Positions 18,284 through 27,335 are shown, counted from the first letter of the stretch. The stretch is DNA of 64,000 nt from Ureaplasma miroungigenitalium (GCF_025780085.1 NZ_JAOXHL010000001.1:362483-426482); one strand, 5' to 3'. The notes: generated from the sequence alone by a model not told the origin. A program made the numbers and translations.

Positions 18284-18841
18284 TTAATATTGTTGATTAA
18301 AGACCTCGTTGTATAAATGATTCATAAAATCATTCGTGTCCTTAGCTTCGTGTGCTTTTATGATATTCATCAATTCCTTATTATTCGCGATTGCTTCATA
18401 GACTGTTTCACTAGAATTAAAATACAGTTTTGCTGGCCGACCTAAGCCTTGAGGGACAACATCGATTATTTGCAGTTCTTTTAACACTTTATAACCCGCT
18501 CTTATTGTTCTTTCATCCACACCTAAATCGTCAGCCAAATCGGTTTGTTTATAAATAAAGAAACATTCATCATCATTCTCCCAAAAATTACGATTCTTTG
18601 ATGAGAGTGTTTGACGTTTATATAACTGTATAACCAAAGGAACAACTGCAGCATTTTTGCTCGCAACTAATACGTTATAAACAAAGTCTGGTAGTTGTAC
18701 GAAACCGTTCCCTTTTATTCCACGAAGGATCAAATGTTTAGAACTACCAGATTTTTTATTTTTCTTAGTTCCTTCTTCTAACTCATCGTCAGAAAATGTC
18801 GGTAAATTGTTTTTAGGTTTTTTTTGAACAACGTTGTTCAT
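18284..18841 (-). CDS. RepA_N-type replication initiator-like protein
   Basis: 185 residues. Residues ~44-145 follow the RepA_N domain pattern of Firmicutes plasmid initiators: FVQLPDFVYNVL; a short helical hairpin ending SSKNRNFWENDD; then FFIYKQTDLADDLGVDERTI (winged-helix entry), a recognition helix GYKVLKELQIID, and QGLGRPAKLYF, equivalent to the family QGLGKPNxIYV. The N-terminal 40 residues are charged. Shorter than many full-length RepA_N initiators (~250-350), so the C-terminal host-specific domain is reduced. The ATG at 18841 lacks a good binding site; the strong one lies at an upstream ORF (see 18813-18917). Family assignment is by pattern recall. Confidence 0.68.
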   Translation of the reverse strand: MNNVVQKKPKNNLPTFSDDELEEGTKKNKKSGSSKHLILRGIKGNGFVQLPDFVYNVLVASKNAAVVPLVIQLYKRQTLSSKNRNFWENDDECFFIYKQTDLADDLGVDERTIRAGYKVLKELQIIDVVPQGLGRPAKLYFNSSETVYEAIANNKELMNIIKAHEAKDTNDFMNHLYNEVFNQQY

Positions 18842-18917
18842 CGACTCATCCGCTCACATTATCCGATGTTCAATCATCGATGGCCCAACCTTGAATTAAA
18901 TGTCTTGAATTTTGCAT
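18813..18917 (-). CDS. 34-codon ORF upstream of and overlapping the initiator gene
   Basis: An AAGGAGAT Shine-Dalgarno (18924-18931) sits 6 nt before ATG 18917. The ORF reads MQNSRHLIQGWAIDDWTSDN and continues VSGWVDEQRCSKKT to a TAA at 18813-18815, with two TGA-encoded Trp. It overlaps the initiator ORF in another frame, and both cross an A8 run (18818-18825 on plus as T8). Removing one A fuses the two frames into a ~210-residue protein. So it is a coupled leader peptide, the true N-terminus joined by slippage, or the product of a frameshift. Confidence 0.6.
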
Positions 18918-18949
18918 TTTTAAATCTCCTTAGAATTTTTAAAGTGATG

Positions 18950-18977
18950 AAAAAAGGGTAAGCCGTTTGGCTTACCC
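18950..18977 (-). promoter_or_regulatory. Attenuator-like hairpin in the initiator leader
   Basis: On minus: GGGTAAGCC, AAAC loop, GGCTTACCC (18956-18964 with 18969-18977), then TTTTTT. A 9-bp perfect stem with a T run, placed about 19 nt before the Shine-Dalgarno of the upstream ORF rather than after a gene. A second stem, AAACCACT/AGTGGTTT (19005-19012 with 19020-19027), precedes it. This is the position of copy-control attenuators in plasmid rep leaders. Confidence 0.6.
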
Positions 18978-19056
18978 CCATTTTTCCTACACTTCCTAAT
19001 AATTAAACCACTAATCTTCAGTGGTTTGTATTATCATCAGTTTTCTAAAAACAAAT

Positions 19057-19092
19057 AAAAAAGGAATAAGCATTTGTCTTACTCCTTTTTTT
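19057..19092 (-). terminator. Terminator of the HAD phosphatase gene
   Basis: A 14-bp stem (19057-19070 with 19078-19091) with one G-U pair, core GGAGTAAG/CTTATTCC on minus, 7-nt loop, then a T run. It marks the right edge of the plasmid-like island. Confidence 0.88.
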
Positions 19093-19098
19093 GTTTTT

Positions 19099-19959
19099 TT
19101 ATTTGTTCAATTGACTTAAGAAATAATTTATTTCTCAAACAACACCATCTTCCGTGTTAGTGTGTTTTGTAATGTGCCGTGCCAATAGTTTTGCTGCTCT
19201 TGTACCATTCTTCATAGCAAATCCGTAACCAGCTTGATTTAGCATCGTTAAGTCATTCTCACCATCACCAAAAGCAATGCAACGGTCTAAAGGGATGCCA
19301 TAATAAGAAGATAAATAACGCATTGCCATTGCCTTATCAGCAAATGCGGAGTTAATTTCAATTACTTCAAAATTCTCTCATTGTGGTAATGATCAACTAC
19401 GAACAGCTAATGTTGGTGCAATCTTCTTCACATGATAAACAATTGAATCAAAAATATTTTTGTCTTTAACATATAGTAATAATGAGTTAACATCACGACT
19501 GCAATTATCTAAAGAAAATAATACTTTGCCTTGTGTTTCAAATGGAATGTGGAAGAAGTGTTTAAATGATTCTAAAAATTGTTCATCTTCAGTATCGTTA
19601 AAAATTAACGCGTGGTCGTCAGATTCAATAACCGCATTTGTTATATTTTTATTAATAAAAGGGTCATTTAATATTGTCGACACAATTTGAGCGTTAAATT
19701 TCATGTTAATGGGATCGAAATCAGGATCTGAAGGATTAGAAATATAAGAACCATTATAGTTGGCCATTAAAGTTTTTAAACCTAATTGATTGTAAATGTG
19801 GATGGCCCCACGATATGGACGACCTGTAATAATACAAAAAATGTGTCCAGCATCAATTATTTTCTTAACATCTTTAATTGTACGTTCAGACAATGTCTGG
19901 TCATTCTGCAATAAAGTACCATCTAAATCACAAGCAATTAAATATCGGTTATCATTCAT
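19099..19959 (-). CDS. Cof-type HAD-IIB phosphatase
   Basis: Probably dephosphorylates sugar phosphates or other small metabolites. 286 residues, normal for Cof hydrolases; TGA codons near 19390 and 19135 are Trp. Seen: motif I CDLDGTLLQND (nucleophile and acid Asp) at the N-terminus, motif II IITGRPYRG, and motif III/IV CIAFGDGENDLTMLNQAGYG near the C-terminus, with a cap domain between motifs II and III (type C2). A second paralogue is at 24.4 kb. Transcribed alone, with its own terminator. Confidence 0.9.
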
Positions 19960-20017
19960 TTTGATTCCTCCTTCTATTCCTTAATAATAGCACATAAAAA
20001 GCTAATCGGAACACAAG

Positions 20018-20040
20018 AAAAAAAGATATCGAAATATCTT
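20018..20040 (-). terminator. Terminator overlapping the trpS stop codon
   Basis: AAGATAT/ATATCTT (20023-20029 with 20034-20040), 4-nt loop, followed on minus by TTTTTTT. The stem begins within the trpS stop codon. Confidence 0.8.
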
Positions 20041-21046
20041 ATTTCAAGTACATTAATTTCATTGTTTCGTTTACAATTTTTTCAGCAGTTTCACTAGCTT
20101 TTTCATTACTTTTTTCAATGATTACGTCTAGCTCTTCAGAATTTAATCAATAGTTGATTTTCGTTTGCAAATCTTCAATAAAATTAGCTACTATTTCTGC
20201 TAAATCATTTTTAAAAATACCGTAATTACTTCCGTCATACATTTTTTCGATTTCAGAAATTGGTTTATTAGTCAAAGCGTGATAAATAACGATTAAATTG
20301 GAAACACCGGGTTGTTCTTCGGGGTCATATTTCACTTGATTCAGTGAGTCAGTAACAGCAGCACGAATTTTTTTAATAATTGTATTTTTATCATCAGATA
20401 AGAAAAGAGTTCCTTTAGGATTTTCTGAAGACTTAGACATTTTTTTACTTGGATCCTGTAAATCCATAATTTTTGCTGTTGTTTGATTAATATATGTTTG
20501 TGGATAATGAAAGTGTTTGACTTTATATCTCTTGTTAAAACGTTCAGCCAAACTTTGAGCTAGTTCCATATGTTGTTTTTGGTCTGCTCCAACCGGAATT
20601 AAATCTGCGTTAAATGCTAAAATATCAGCAGCCATAAGTAATGGATATGTTAATAAACCAGTTGGAATAGAGATGGTGTTGTTTTCTTGCTTTTTAACCT
20701 TTTGAGATTTATCTTTAAATTGAGTCATCCGTTCAAGTTCCCCAAGATTAGACATACACAGCAAGATATGTGATAATAAAGGTATACTGTTAACGCTCGA
20801 TTGAAAAAACAAAGTAGCTTTTTGCATATCAATACCCGCTGCTAAATATGTGGCAATAATACTACGTTTAACGTCCCCAAAATTTTTAGGCAGTGGTTCT
20901 TGGGTCGTTAATGAATGCAAATCAGCTACAAATAAAAAGACTTCGAACTCGTTTTGTAAATTAACAAAATTACAAATCGCACCTAAAAAATTACCTAATG
21001 TTAGATTATTTGTGGGTTGAATCCCAGAAAGCAGTCTTTTTTTCAT
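20039..21046 (-). CDS. trpS: Tryptophanyl-tRNA synthetase
   Basis: Charges tRNA-Trp, including the UCA-anticodon species needed for UGA in this code. 335 residues with a TGA near 20147 read as Trp; without this the C-terminal 35 residues are lost. Seen: SGIQPTNNLTLGNFLGAI, where TLGN is the HIGH equivalent; LMAADILAFNADLIPVGADQ (tryptophan pocket); KQHMELA; and PSKKMSKSSENPKG with the KMSKS loop. Normal length. Divergent from spx. Confidence 0.96.
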
Positions 21047-21110
21047 AATATCGTTCCTTTATTTCGTAATTATCAGTTTATATATATTATAATAAAAGGC
21101 AATTAATAAT

Positions 21111-21491
21111 ATGATATTTGTTTTATATTCCTTAAACTCGCGTTCATGTAAACGCGTCATTAGTTTTTTTAGAACTCATCAAATCCCCTTCAATCGTATT
21201 TTGCTTGGCAAAGATCCAGTCCCTATTCAACTAATTAAGGACATTTTGGAATTAACGTTTGGCGGATACGAAGAGATTTTCAGTTTTAAAACACAAGCCT
21301 TTTTAAGATTGAATATTAGTAAAAATAAGTTATTTGAGATGCATACAAACGAAGTTCTTGAATTACTGTCACGTGATTCGGAACTTTTAAAACGCCCTAT
21401 TGTCTTTCAATACGACAAATTTAATAAACCATTAAGATTAATGGTCGGTTACGACAACGAGGAGATTGAAATCTTTTTACGAGATGAATAA
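21111..21491 (+). CDS. Spx/ArsC-family protein lacking the CxxC redox switch
   Basis: 126 residues with the Spx layout: an N-terminal thioredoxin-like strand (MIFVLYSLNSRSCKRVISFF), IPFNRILL, a central helical segment around LTFGGYEEIFSFKTQAFLRL, and the C-terminal LLKRPIVFQYD, LMVGYDNEEIEIFL that is typical of Spx (LLRRPIIxD, xQVGYNxDEIRxFL). Spx binds the RNA polymerase alpha C-terminal domain during oxidative stress. The usual CxxC is S-R-S-C here: only the second cysteine remains. -10 TATAAT at 21088-21093 and AAAAGG precede the ATG. nadK overlaps its end by 8 nt. Confidence 0.82.
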   Translation: MIFVLYSLNSRSCKRVISFFRTHQIPFNRILLGKDPVPIQLIKDILELTFGGYEEIFSFKTQAFLRLNISKNKLFEMHTNEVLELLSRDSELLKRPIVFQYDKFNKPLRLMVGYDNEEIEIFLRDE

Positions 21492-22290
21492 AAAAATGAT
21501 TTTTAATTACACTATTTTGTGTTCAAAAAAATGTGACGATCGCGTTATTCATAATGAACTTCATCAACGCTTAAATAGCAATCCATCATACCAATTTAAA
21601 TACCAACAAGATGATTTGTCGTACTTGTTTGTTTTAGGTGGGGATGGAACTTTTATAAACCAATTAAAACCATATATATCTTCAACAAAACCGCTGCGGG
21701 TAATTATGATTAATTTTGGCAGTCTAGGTTTTAATGCTAGTTATGAAAAAATAGAAGACATTGTGATTGAGGATATTGTTAATGTCAATTTTTTTCAACC
21801 TATTAACGTACTAGAAACTATCGTTAATGAAGAAGTTAGGGTTCATAGCATTAACGAATTAATGTTATGAACACCAAAAATCATGCGCTTAGATGTTAGT
21901 ATTAATAAAAACCATTTAGAGTATTTCAAGGGCTCTGGAATCATTGTTAGTACTCAAATCGGTTCATCAGCAACCAACAAATCTAACAATGGTGCTATTA
22001 TTATTGAAAACCAAAATGTTTATCAATATTCAAAGGTTTTGCCATGAAATGTTAAGCATAATATATCCTTACAAAACCCCTTAATTTTGCACCTTGATCA
22101 TATGTTAGAATTTCAAAATTTAAACCACGAGGAACCTTTTGAAATCATAAATGATGGGCAAAAAGTCGAAATAAGTAGTAAAATTAAACATATTTTATCG
22201 AAATTAATCCCTACGAATCTATTGATTTTTAATGAACATCGGTTAATTTCATATATCACAGCCTTGCGCAAGGCGTTTATTAAGGATTAA
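21484..22290 (+). CDS. nadK: NAD kinase
   Basis: Makes NADP from NAD. 268 residues, normal; three TGA codons are Trp. Seen: GGDGTFINQL (phosphate-donor motif) near residue 50, NFGSLGFNASYE, INELMLW, and the GSGIIVSTQIGSSATNKSNN segment equivalent to the family G-x-x-x-ST-x-GSTAY. The start chosen is ATG 21484, which overlaps the spx stop as ATGAATAA; an ATG four codons later is possible. Downstream genes follow closely on the same strand. Confidence 0.93.
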
Positions 22291-22298
22291 AAAATAAA

Positions 22299-22664
22299 AT
22301 GAAAAATTGAAAAATTGTTTTACTAATTATTTTTACTTTTGGAATTGCTTACTTTGTATTGAAAAAGAAAGCAAAACAAAAATCTTTGCAAACTAATACA
22401 GAGCTAACTGTGAGTAAAAAAATTCCTTTTCACATGAATCAGTTTTACCAAGCTGTTGGTGGATTAGAAAACATTGAGTCTTCCACAGCTACACTAAATT
22501 CATTAAAGTTAATCTTAAGAAAACCAGAACTTGTGAATGTTGCTTCATTAAAAGCGTTAGATGCTAAAGGGATTTTAAAATCAAATAATTCTTACCGCAT
22601 GACATTGGGTGATTTTGCCATGTCACTGTCAGAAACTATTAATCAAGAATTATCCAATCAATAG
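22299..22664 (+). CDS. Membrane-anchored PTS EIIB-like protein without the phospho-cysteine
   Basis: 121 residues; the third codon TGA is Trp. An N-terminal transmembrane helix (IVLLIIFTFGIAYFVL) and a basic KKKAKQK stop are followed by a domain with the glucose-family EIIB pattern: FYQAVGGLENIESSTATLNS, LKLILRKPEL, LKALDAKGIL, MTLGDFAMSLSETINQEL. In active EIIB the segment here reading ENIESSTATLNSLKL carries the phosphorylated cysteine (D-A-C-A-T-R-L-R). No cysteine is present anywhere in this protein, so it cannot act by that chemistry. Structural or regulatory role inferred. It lies 8 nt after nadK. Confidence 0.72.
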
Positions 22665-22675
22665 GAGTGAGTTGC

Positions 22676-22894
22676 ATGATTACTATACACCCGCAGAAGC
22701 GGAATGATAAAATTTACGAAATTATCTCGATCAACGAAGATAAGATCACGATAAAAAACGACTTTGACGACGTTAAAGTTCTTAATTTATACGAGTTTGA
22801 TATTCAAAATATTAATCCTGAAATCAATAAAACCATCGTTTTAGTTCGTTTCGAACCAAATGGTTGTTCAATTATTGAAGAAAATTTTGAATAG
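22676..22894 (+). CDS. Small hypothetical protein
   Basis: 72 residues from MITIHPQKRNDKIYEIISIN, with AGGAG 8 nt upstream; a GTG at 22667 is a less likely start. Short alternating beta-prone segments (ITIHPQ, DKITIKNDF, TIVLVRFEPNG), acidic, no cysteine cluster or membrane segment. No family recognised. It closes the spx-nadK-EIIB-like run, 11 nt after the EIIB-like gene, and ends 2 nt from convergent rlmH. Confidence 0.72.
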   Translation: MITIHPQKRNDKIYEIISINEDKITIKNDFDDVKVLNLYEFDIQNINPEINKTIVLVRFEPNGCSIIEENFE

Positions 22895-22896
22895 TT

Positions 22897-23373
22897 TTAT
22901 TTATGATATTTTGTATTATGCAAAATATTAAATGCACGATATATCTGCTCAACCAAAATGACTTTTGCTAAATTGTGAGCAAAGGTCATTTTTGATATCG
23001 ATAATAAAACATTGGCGCGATTATAAATTATTTCATCTAGGCCATGTGACCCTCCGATGACAAAAACAATTGGTTTTGATATATTCTGGTTATTCTTGAT
23101 TAGCTCAGCTAATTGCACGCTATCAAAACTTTTGCCTTCAATCGCTAAGCAAATCACAAATTCTTCTGGCTTAATCTTTTTTAAAATTGCTTCTGATTCA
23201 CTTTTTTTTATTTGTTTAATTAGTGCATCAGTTAAATTATTTGGTTCTTTTAAATCATTAATGATTTCTTCTTGAATCTTGCAAAAAACACTAGTGCGAC
23301 TAACGTAGTCCTTAATAGCTTTTGTTCAATATTCTGTTTTAATCTTGCCGACTGAAATAATTTTAATATACAT
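22897..23373 (-). CDS. rlmH: 23S rRNA pseudouridine-1915 N3-methyltransferase
   Basis: SPOUT methyltransferase acting on helix 69 of assembled 70S ribosomes. 158 residues, matching the family. It opens MYIKIISVGKIKTEYWTKAI (Trp from TGA), then FVICLAIEGKSFDSVQLAEL, PIVFVIGGSHGLDEIIYNRA (SAM-binding knot), and ends TFAHNLAKVILVEQIYRAFN with ILHNTKYHK, the characteristic C-terminal YHK. A standard-code reading starts it too late. Confidence 0.95.
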
Positions 23374-23451
23374 AAAAGCTCCTAAAATGAAAAGATTACC
23401 TAATAACATATTATACTTTTATACAGAGAGATAAAAAAGGAAACGTTCTAT

Positions 23452-24198
23452 ATGAGTCAAAAAATCTACATTAATTTAAGTTATCCAGAACAAGATAAAG
23501 GTAAATACATCAGTAGTTTACCAATTATCTTAGATACGAAAACAAATACTAAACATATTCTCGAATATCTAAAACTAAAATACAACAAACAAAAAGTGGA
23601 CTTATTTGATAATGTCCTAACTTTTCAATTTGAACAATTATACCTACATGTTTACATTCCTACAACAGAAGAAAAACCAAATATCTTCGATCAGCAATCC
23701 CCAGCTACGCATATTAAAGAGTTTGAGCATTTCGATCTAAAGTCAACAAATACACCGTGATTGTTTTATGAAACAAATTACATTAAAAAACTTCACGCCT
23801 TGTTGTGTGAAGTTCTCGAACGTTTTGTAGATTATGTTAGCTTTGTTGATTTTTGAGCTGTGCATATGCACATCAATAGTTGAGTAGTTTTTAGCAATTA
23901 CGATTTTAGAGATATCTATGTTAAAAACCCTGATTATTTAAAAGAAATTTTTTACACTAAGAAAAATGATGTCGTAGGATATACATTTATTATGCATTTA
24001 CGTGCTTACGGTTTCATTAATCTTGGTTTTGAAAATGATTATTTTGATGCTAACCAAAAAGAAATTTACAACTTCATTCGTCAATTAGTTGCTGCTGATG
24101 ACCAAACCGTTGCAACGCTATACAAGGATTGACAAACAAAGCATCAAACAACAAAAATCAAAAACAAAGAAGAGTTATTCTTAGTTACTAAGCATTAA
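23452..24198 (+). CDS. Hypothetical protein, 248 residues
   Basis: Reads MSQKIYINLSYPEQDKGKYI with AAAGGAAACG upstream; TGA codons are Trp at several positions, for example the WVVF and DFWAVHMHINSW segments. Soluble, aromatic-rich, with a C-terminal KNKEELFLVTKH. No motif that I recognise; single copy in the window. Its 3' end overlaps the convergent 52-residue zinc-finger-like gene by 11 nt. Confidence 0.75.
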
Positions 24199-24346
24199 TA
24201 TCTAAACAAGCATCATCCATGTCTGAACAGTGTTTTTCGTGTTCAAACATTAGATCTTCATAATTGTCTTTAGAAAGGCGAACTTGGTAAAAACAGTTAT
24301 TACAAATATATTTATCATCTTTTTTTGTTCATAATGATTTTTCCAT
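24188..24346 (-). CDS. 52-residue putative zinc-finger protein
   Basis: Reads MEKSLWTKKDDKYICNNCFY and ends with EHEKHCSDMDDACLDINA. The spacing of C-x2-C, H-x3-H and following cysteines resembles a small zinc-binding knuckle. The start has AAAGGAG 7 nt upstream, inside the end of the HAD gene whose stop is 4 nt away, so it is operonic with that gene. One TGA is Trp. Function unknown. Confidence 0.72.
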
Positions 24347-24350
24347 ATGA

Positions 24351-25184
24351 TTACTCCTTTAACAAGTGTCGGATAAACTTTCCAACACTTTTTTTATTAT
24401 TTTTCTTAGACATGATTAAGTCTACATATTCTAGAATCTTTTTATTACGCACCTTGGCTGCAGCGCGTAAGTCCGTTTTTAAAAACATTGCCAAATCATT
24501 CATACTATCACCAATGGAAGCTGAACCACTTAAATCAATTTCCATATAATTAGCTAGTCATTCAATCGCATAGCCTTTGTTGATGTTTCGATTTGTTATT
24601 TCAATAATCCATGGATTAGTGAAGATGATTTGTAATTTATCATTAAAATGTTGTGACATTTGTTCGTGGAAGCGTGTGGGGATTTTCCTAAAAATACTAG
24701 GTGATAGAACATTAATTTTAAAAATCCCGGTATTATCAAATTTAACGGGGTTGATATCAAAGCGATATTCTTTGTGTCATAAACGAATTCACCGTCAATA
24801 TGGAACGTTTTTGAATTGAATTATCTGGTCGTTGGAAAATAAATTATTATATGGTCACAAACCAAATTTTCTTTCTAAAACGTAATCAAAAACTTCTTGG
24901 GCAAGTGTTGAATCGATTTGTGATGAAAAAAGAGTCTTCTTATTTAAGTTATCATAAATCAGAGCGCCACCAAAACAAATAAAATAAGGAACTATACAAC
25001 CTGTATTTTCATAAATTTGTTCAGCGATAACAATTGTTCGTTCTAGCGACCGGCCGGTTACAAAAATCAGAGTACCTCCTGCCTTGTAATATTCTTTAAT
25101 CATCTGGTAATTAAATTCGCTAATTTTTTTATTTTTCTGCAATAGCGTTTGGTCTAAATCACTAAAAAGATATGGATGTTTCAT
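24351..25184 (-). CDS. Second Cof-type HAD-IIB phosphatase
   Basis: 277 residues, with several TGA-encoded Trp between 24545 and 24855 that split it in a standard-code reading. Seen: motif I FSDLDQTLLQKN, in which the usual G between the two Asp motif and T is Q; motif II FVTGRSLERT; and motif IV ASIGDSMNDLAMF. The start MKHPYLFSDL has AAGGAAAAATATC upstream; the longer upstream reading is unsupported. Substrate unknown. Confidence 0.88.
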
Positions 25185-25351
25185 GATATTTTTCCTTAAT
25201 TTTAATTTAAAGCACACTTCCCAGTGTTTTTCATATAAAATTATAATATATACAAATCATAAATTATGGTAATCCCATTTTGTTATAAAAACTAATAAAT
25301 ATATTCATAGCCATTTGCGAAAATGGTGTTTTATAAATATAGGAGAAATTA

Positions 25352-27103
25352 ATGAATCAAACTAAACAAACTCCCACTTATCTTTTTGCATTAGGTGGTT
25401 TAGATGAAGTTGGAAAAAATACATATATTATTGAGCACGATGATGAAATTTTAATTATCGATTGCGGTATTAAGTTTGCAAATGCTAAAATGCCCGGTTT
25501 CGATGGTCTTGTTGCAAATTATGACTACTTAGTAAAGAACGCTCATAAAATTCACTCATTAGTGATTACTCATGGACACGAAGATCATATCGGGGGTATT
25601 CCTCACTTACTACGTCGTGTTAACATTAAAAAAATTTATGCACCGCCTTTAGCGGTTAAATTAATCGAACGTCGGTTGCAAGAAAACAAGGATATTAAAC
25701 CCCCTCAAATTGTTTCTTTTTTAGATGACGACCGTTTTACTTCAAAACATTTTAAGGTAGATTACTTTAGAGTTTGCCACTCAATTCCTGACTCATTCGG
25801 GATTGTTATTGATACGCCAAACGGAATTGTCGTAGAAACAGGTGACTATCGTTTTGACTTTGCAACCGCAGGGGACCAAACAAATTTACACAAAATTGCC
25901 GAAGTTGCTCAACGTGGTGTAGCTGTATTAATGTCTGAATCAACATCTGCTGAAATTCCAGGTTTTTCTGAATCTGAATTATACATTATCCAAAATATTC
26001 ATGATTATATTAAAAAGGCTAAGCATCGTGTTTTCATTTCTACCTTTGCTTCGAACTTAGGACGGGTAGAACAAATTATTGCGATTGCCGTTTCAATGAA
26101 ACGTAAAATTGTTATCGCTGGAAAATCAATGGAAGCCAACGTTAAAACTTCTCGTCGTTTAAATTATTTAAATATTGACGATCGTTCTTTTGTTTCAATT
26201 AAAGAAATCGATAATTATAAGGATGAAGAAATTTGTGTCATCTTAACTGGTTCGCAAGGGGAAGAACACGCAGCTTTAAATGTAATGGCTAATGGAGAAC
26301 ATTCGCGCATTACATTAAAACCTACAGATACTATTATCCTTTCATCTAACCCAATTCCAGGAAATTATATGCAAGTTGAAAAGATGATTAATAAACTTTA
26401 CCGTTTAGGTGTAACTGTTTGTGAAAACTCTGGAGATAAAAAAATTCACTCCTCGGGTCATGCGACAAGAAGTGAACAACAATTGATGATCCAAGCGGTA
26501 AATCCTGATTATCTTTTCCCGATCCACGGTGAACATAAGATGTTAAAGGGTATTAAACAAAACGCTGTGGATTTAGGATTTGATCCTGATAAAGTTATTG
26601 TAGCAACTAACGGTGAGCGTTTAATGTTGCTAAACGGTGTTTTATCTGCCACTAACGAATTTTTAGATGCTACACCCAACTATATTAACGGTGCTGACGT
26701 TTCATCACACTTTAATGAACTTTTAACACAACGAAATATTTTATCTAGTGATGGTATTGTTAATTTAGTTGTTTGCATTAACAAAAACAAAGTCACAACT
26801 AGCCCAACAATTAGTACACGTGGATGCTTCTTTGCTAAAGAATCAGTTAATTTAGTTAATAAGTTAACTAATACAATTAAAGAAAAAACAAATGCATTAC
26901 TAGCTAAAAACGAATCACTAGATAATATTCGTCAAGAACTAGTTAAAGAAGTTAAATCAATTGTTTGATTATGAAGAAAGAAAAATCCATTAATTGATGT
27001 TAATTTAATTAACAACGATATTTTTGTGAAAAAAATTAAAAATAGAAACTACATTAATCCAGTAGAAGCAAGTAAAGAAAAAACTGAAGCCGAAGCAAAT
27101 TAA
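25352..27103 (+). CDS. rnj: Ribonuclease J
   Basis: Metallo-beta-lactamase/beta-CASP nuclease (5' exonuclease and endonuclease) central to mRNA decay and rRNA maturation. 583 residues: the frame continues through a TGA at 26966 for 45 more codons. Seen: the zinc motif THGHEDHIGGIPH near residue 75, ETGDYRFDF, the beta-CASP motif ILTGSQGEEHAAL, and FPIHGEHKML. The start has TAGGAGAAATTA upstream. It could be the J1 or J2 paralogue. Confidence 0.95.
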
Positions 27104-27110
27104 GAAAGAA

Positions 27111-27136
27111 AAAAACGCCTATTAAAGGCGTTTTTT
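27111..27136 (+). terminator. Terminator of the RNase J gene
   Basis: AAAAACGCCT/AGGCGTTTTT (27111-27120 with 27126-27135), 5-nt loop, then T. Confidence 0.9.
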
Positions 27137-27294
27137 ATATTTTAACCTGTCTTTTAATATTTATACTATAGCCACTGATATAAAGATTAAAAGAACACAG
27201 TTAGTAGAAAATAACAAACCGTTTTTAGTATTATTAAGATTCTACATACATTATTATATTACGCGCAAAGCAATTCGAAAATTTTTTTATTTTT

Positions 27295-27321
27295 TTAGCA
27301 CTCGAGGTTGCTATCTGCTAA
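27295..27321 (+). promoter_or_regulatory. CIRCE operator (HrcA binding site) of dnaK
   Basis: TTAGCACTC, 9-nt spacer, ATCTGCTAA. The left arm is a perfect CIRCE half-site; the right arm matches 6 of 9 consensus bases (GAGTGCTAA). It overlaps the dnaK promoter, as expected for repression by HrcA. The hrcA gene is not in this window. Confidence 0.85.
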
Positions 27322-27335
27322 AATTGTGTTATAAT
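27308..27335 (+). promoter_or_regulatory. dnaK promoter
   Basis: TTGCTA (27308-27313), 16-bp spacer, TATAAT (27330-27335), 34 bp before the ATG. The -35 lies inside the CIRCE element. Confidence 0.75.

Noticed and set aside
26966-27103. Stop of RNase J at TGA 26966 and a separate downstream peptide
   Set aside because: TGA is Trp in this code; the frame continues to TAA at 27101 just before the terminator.
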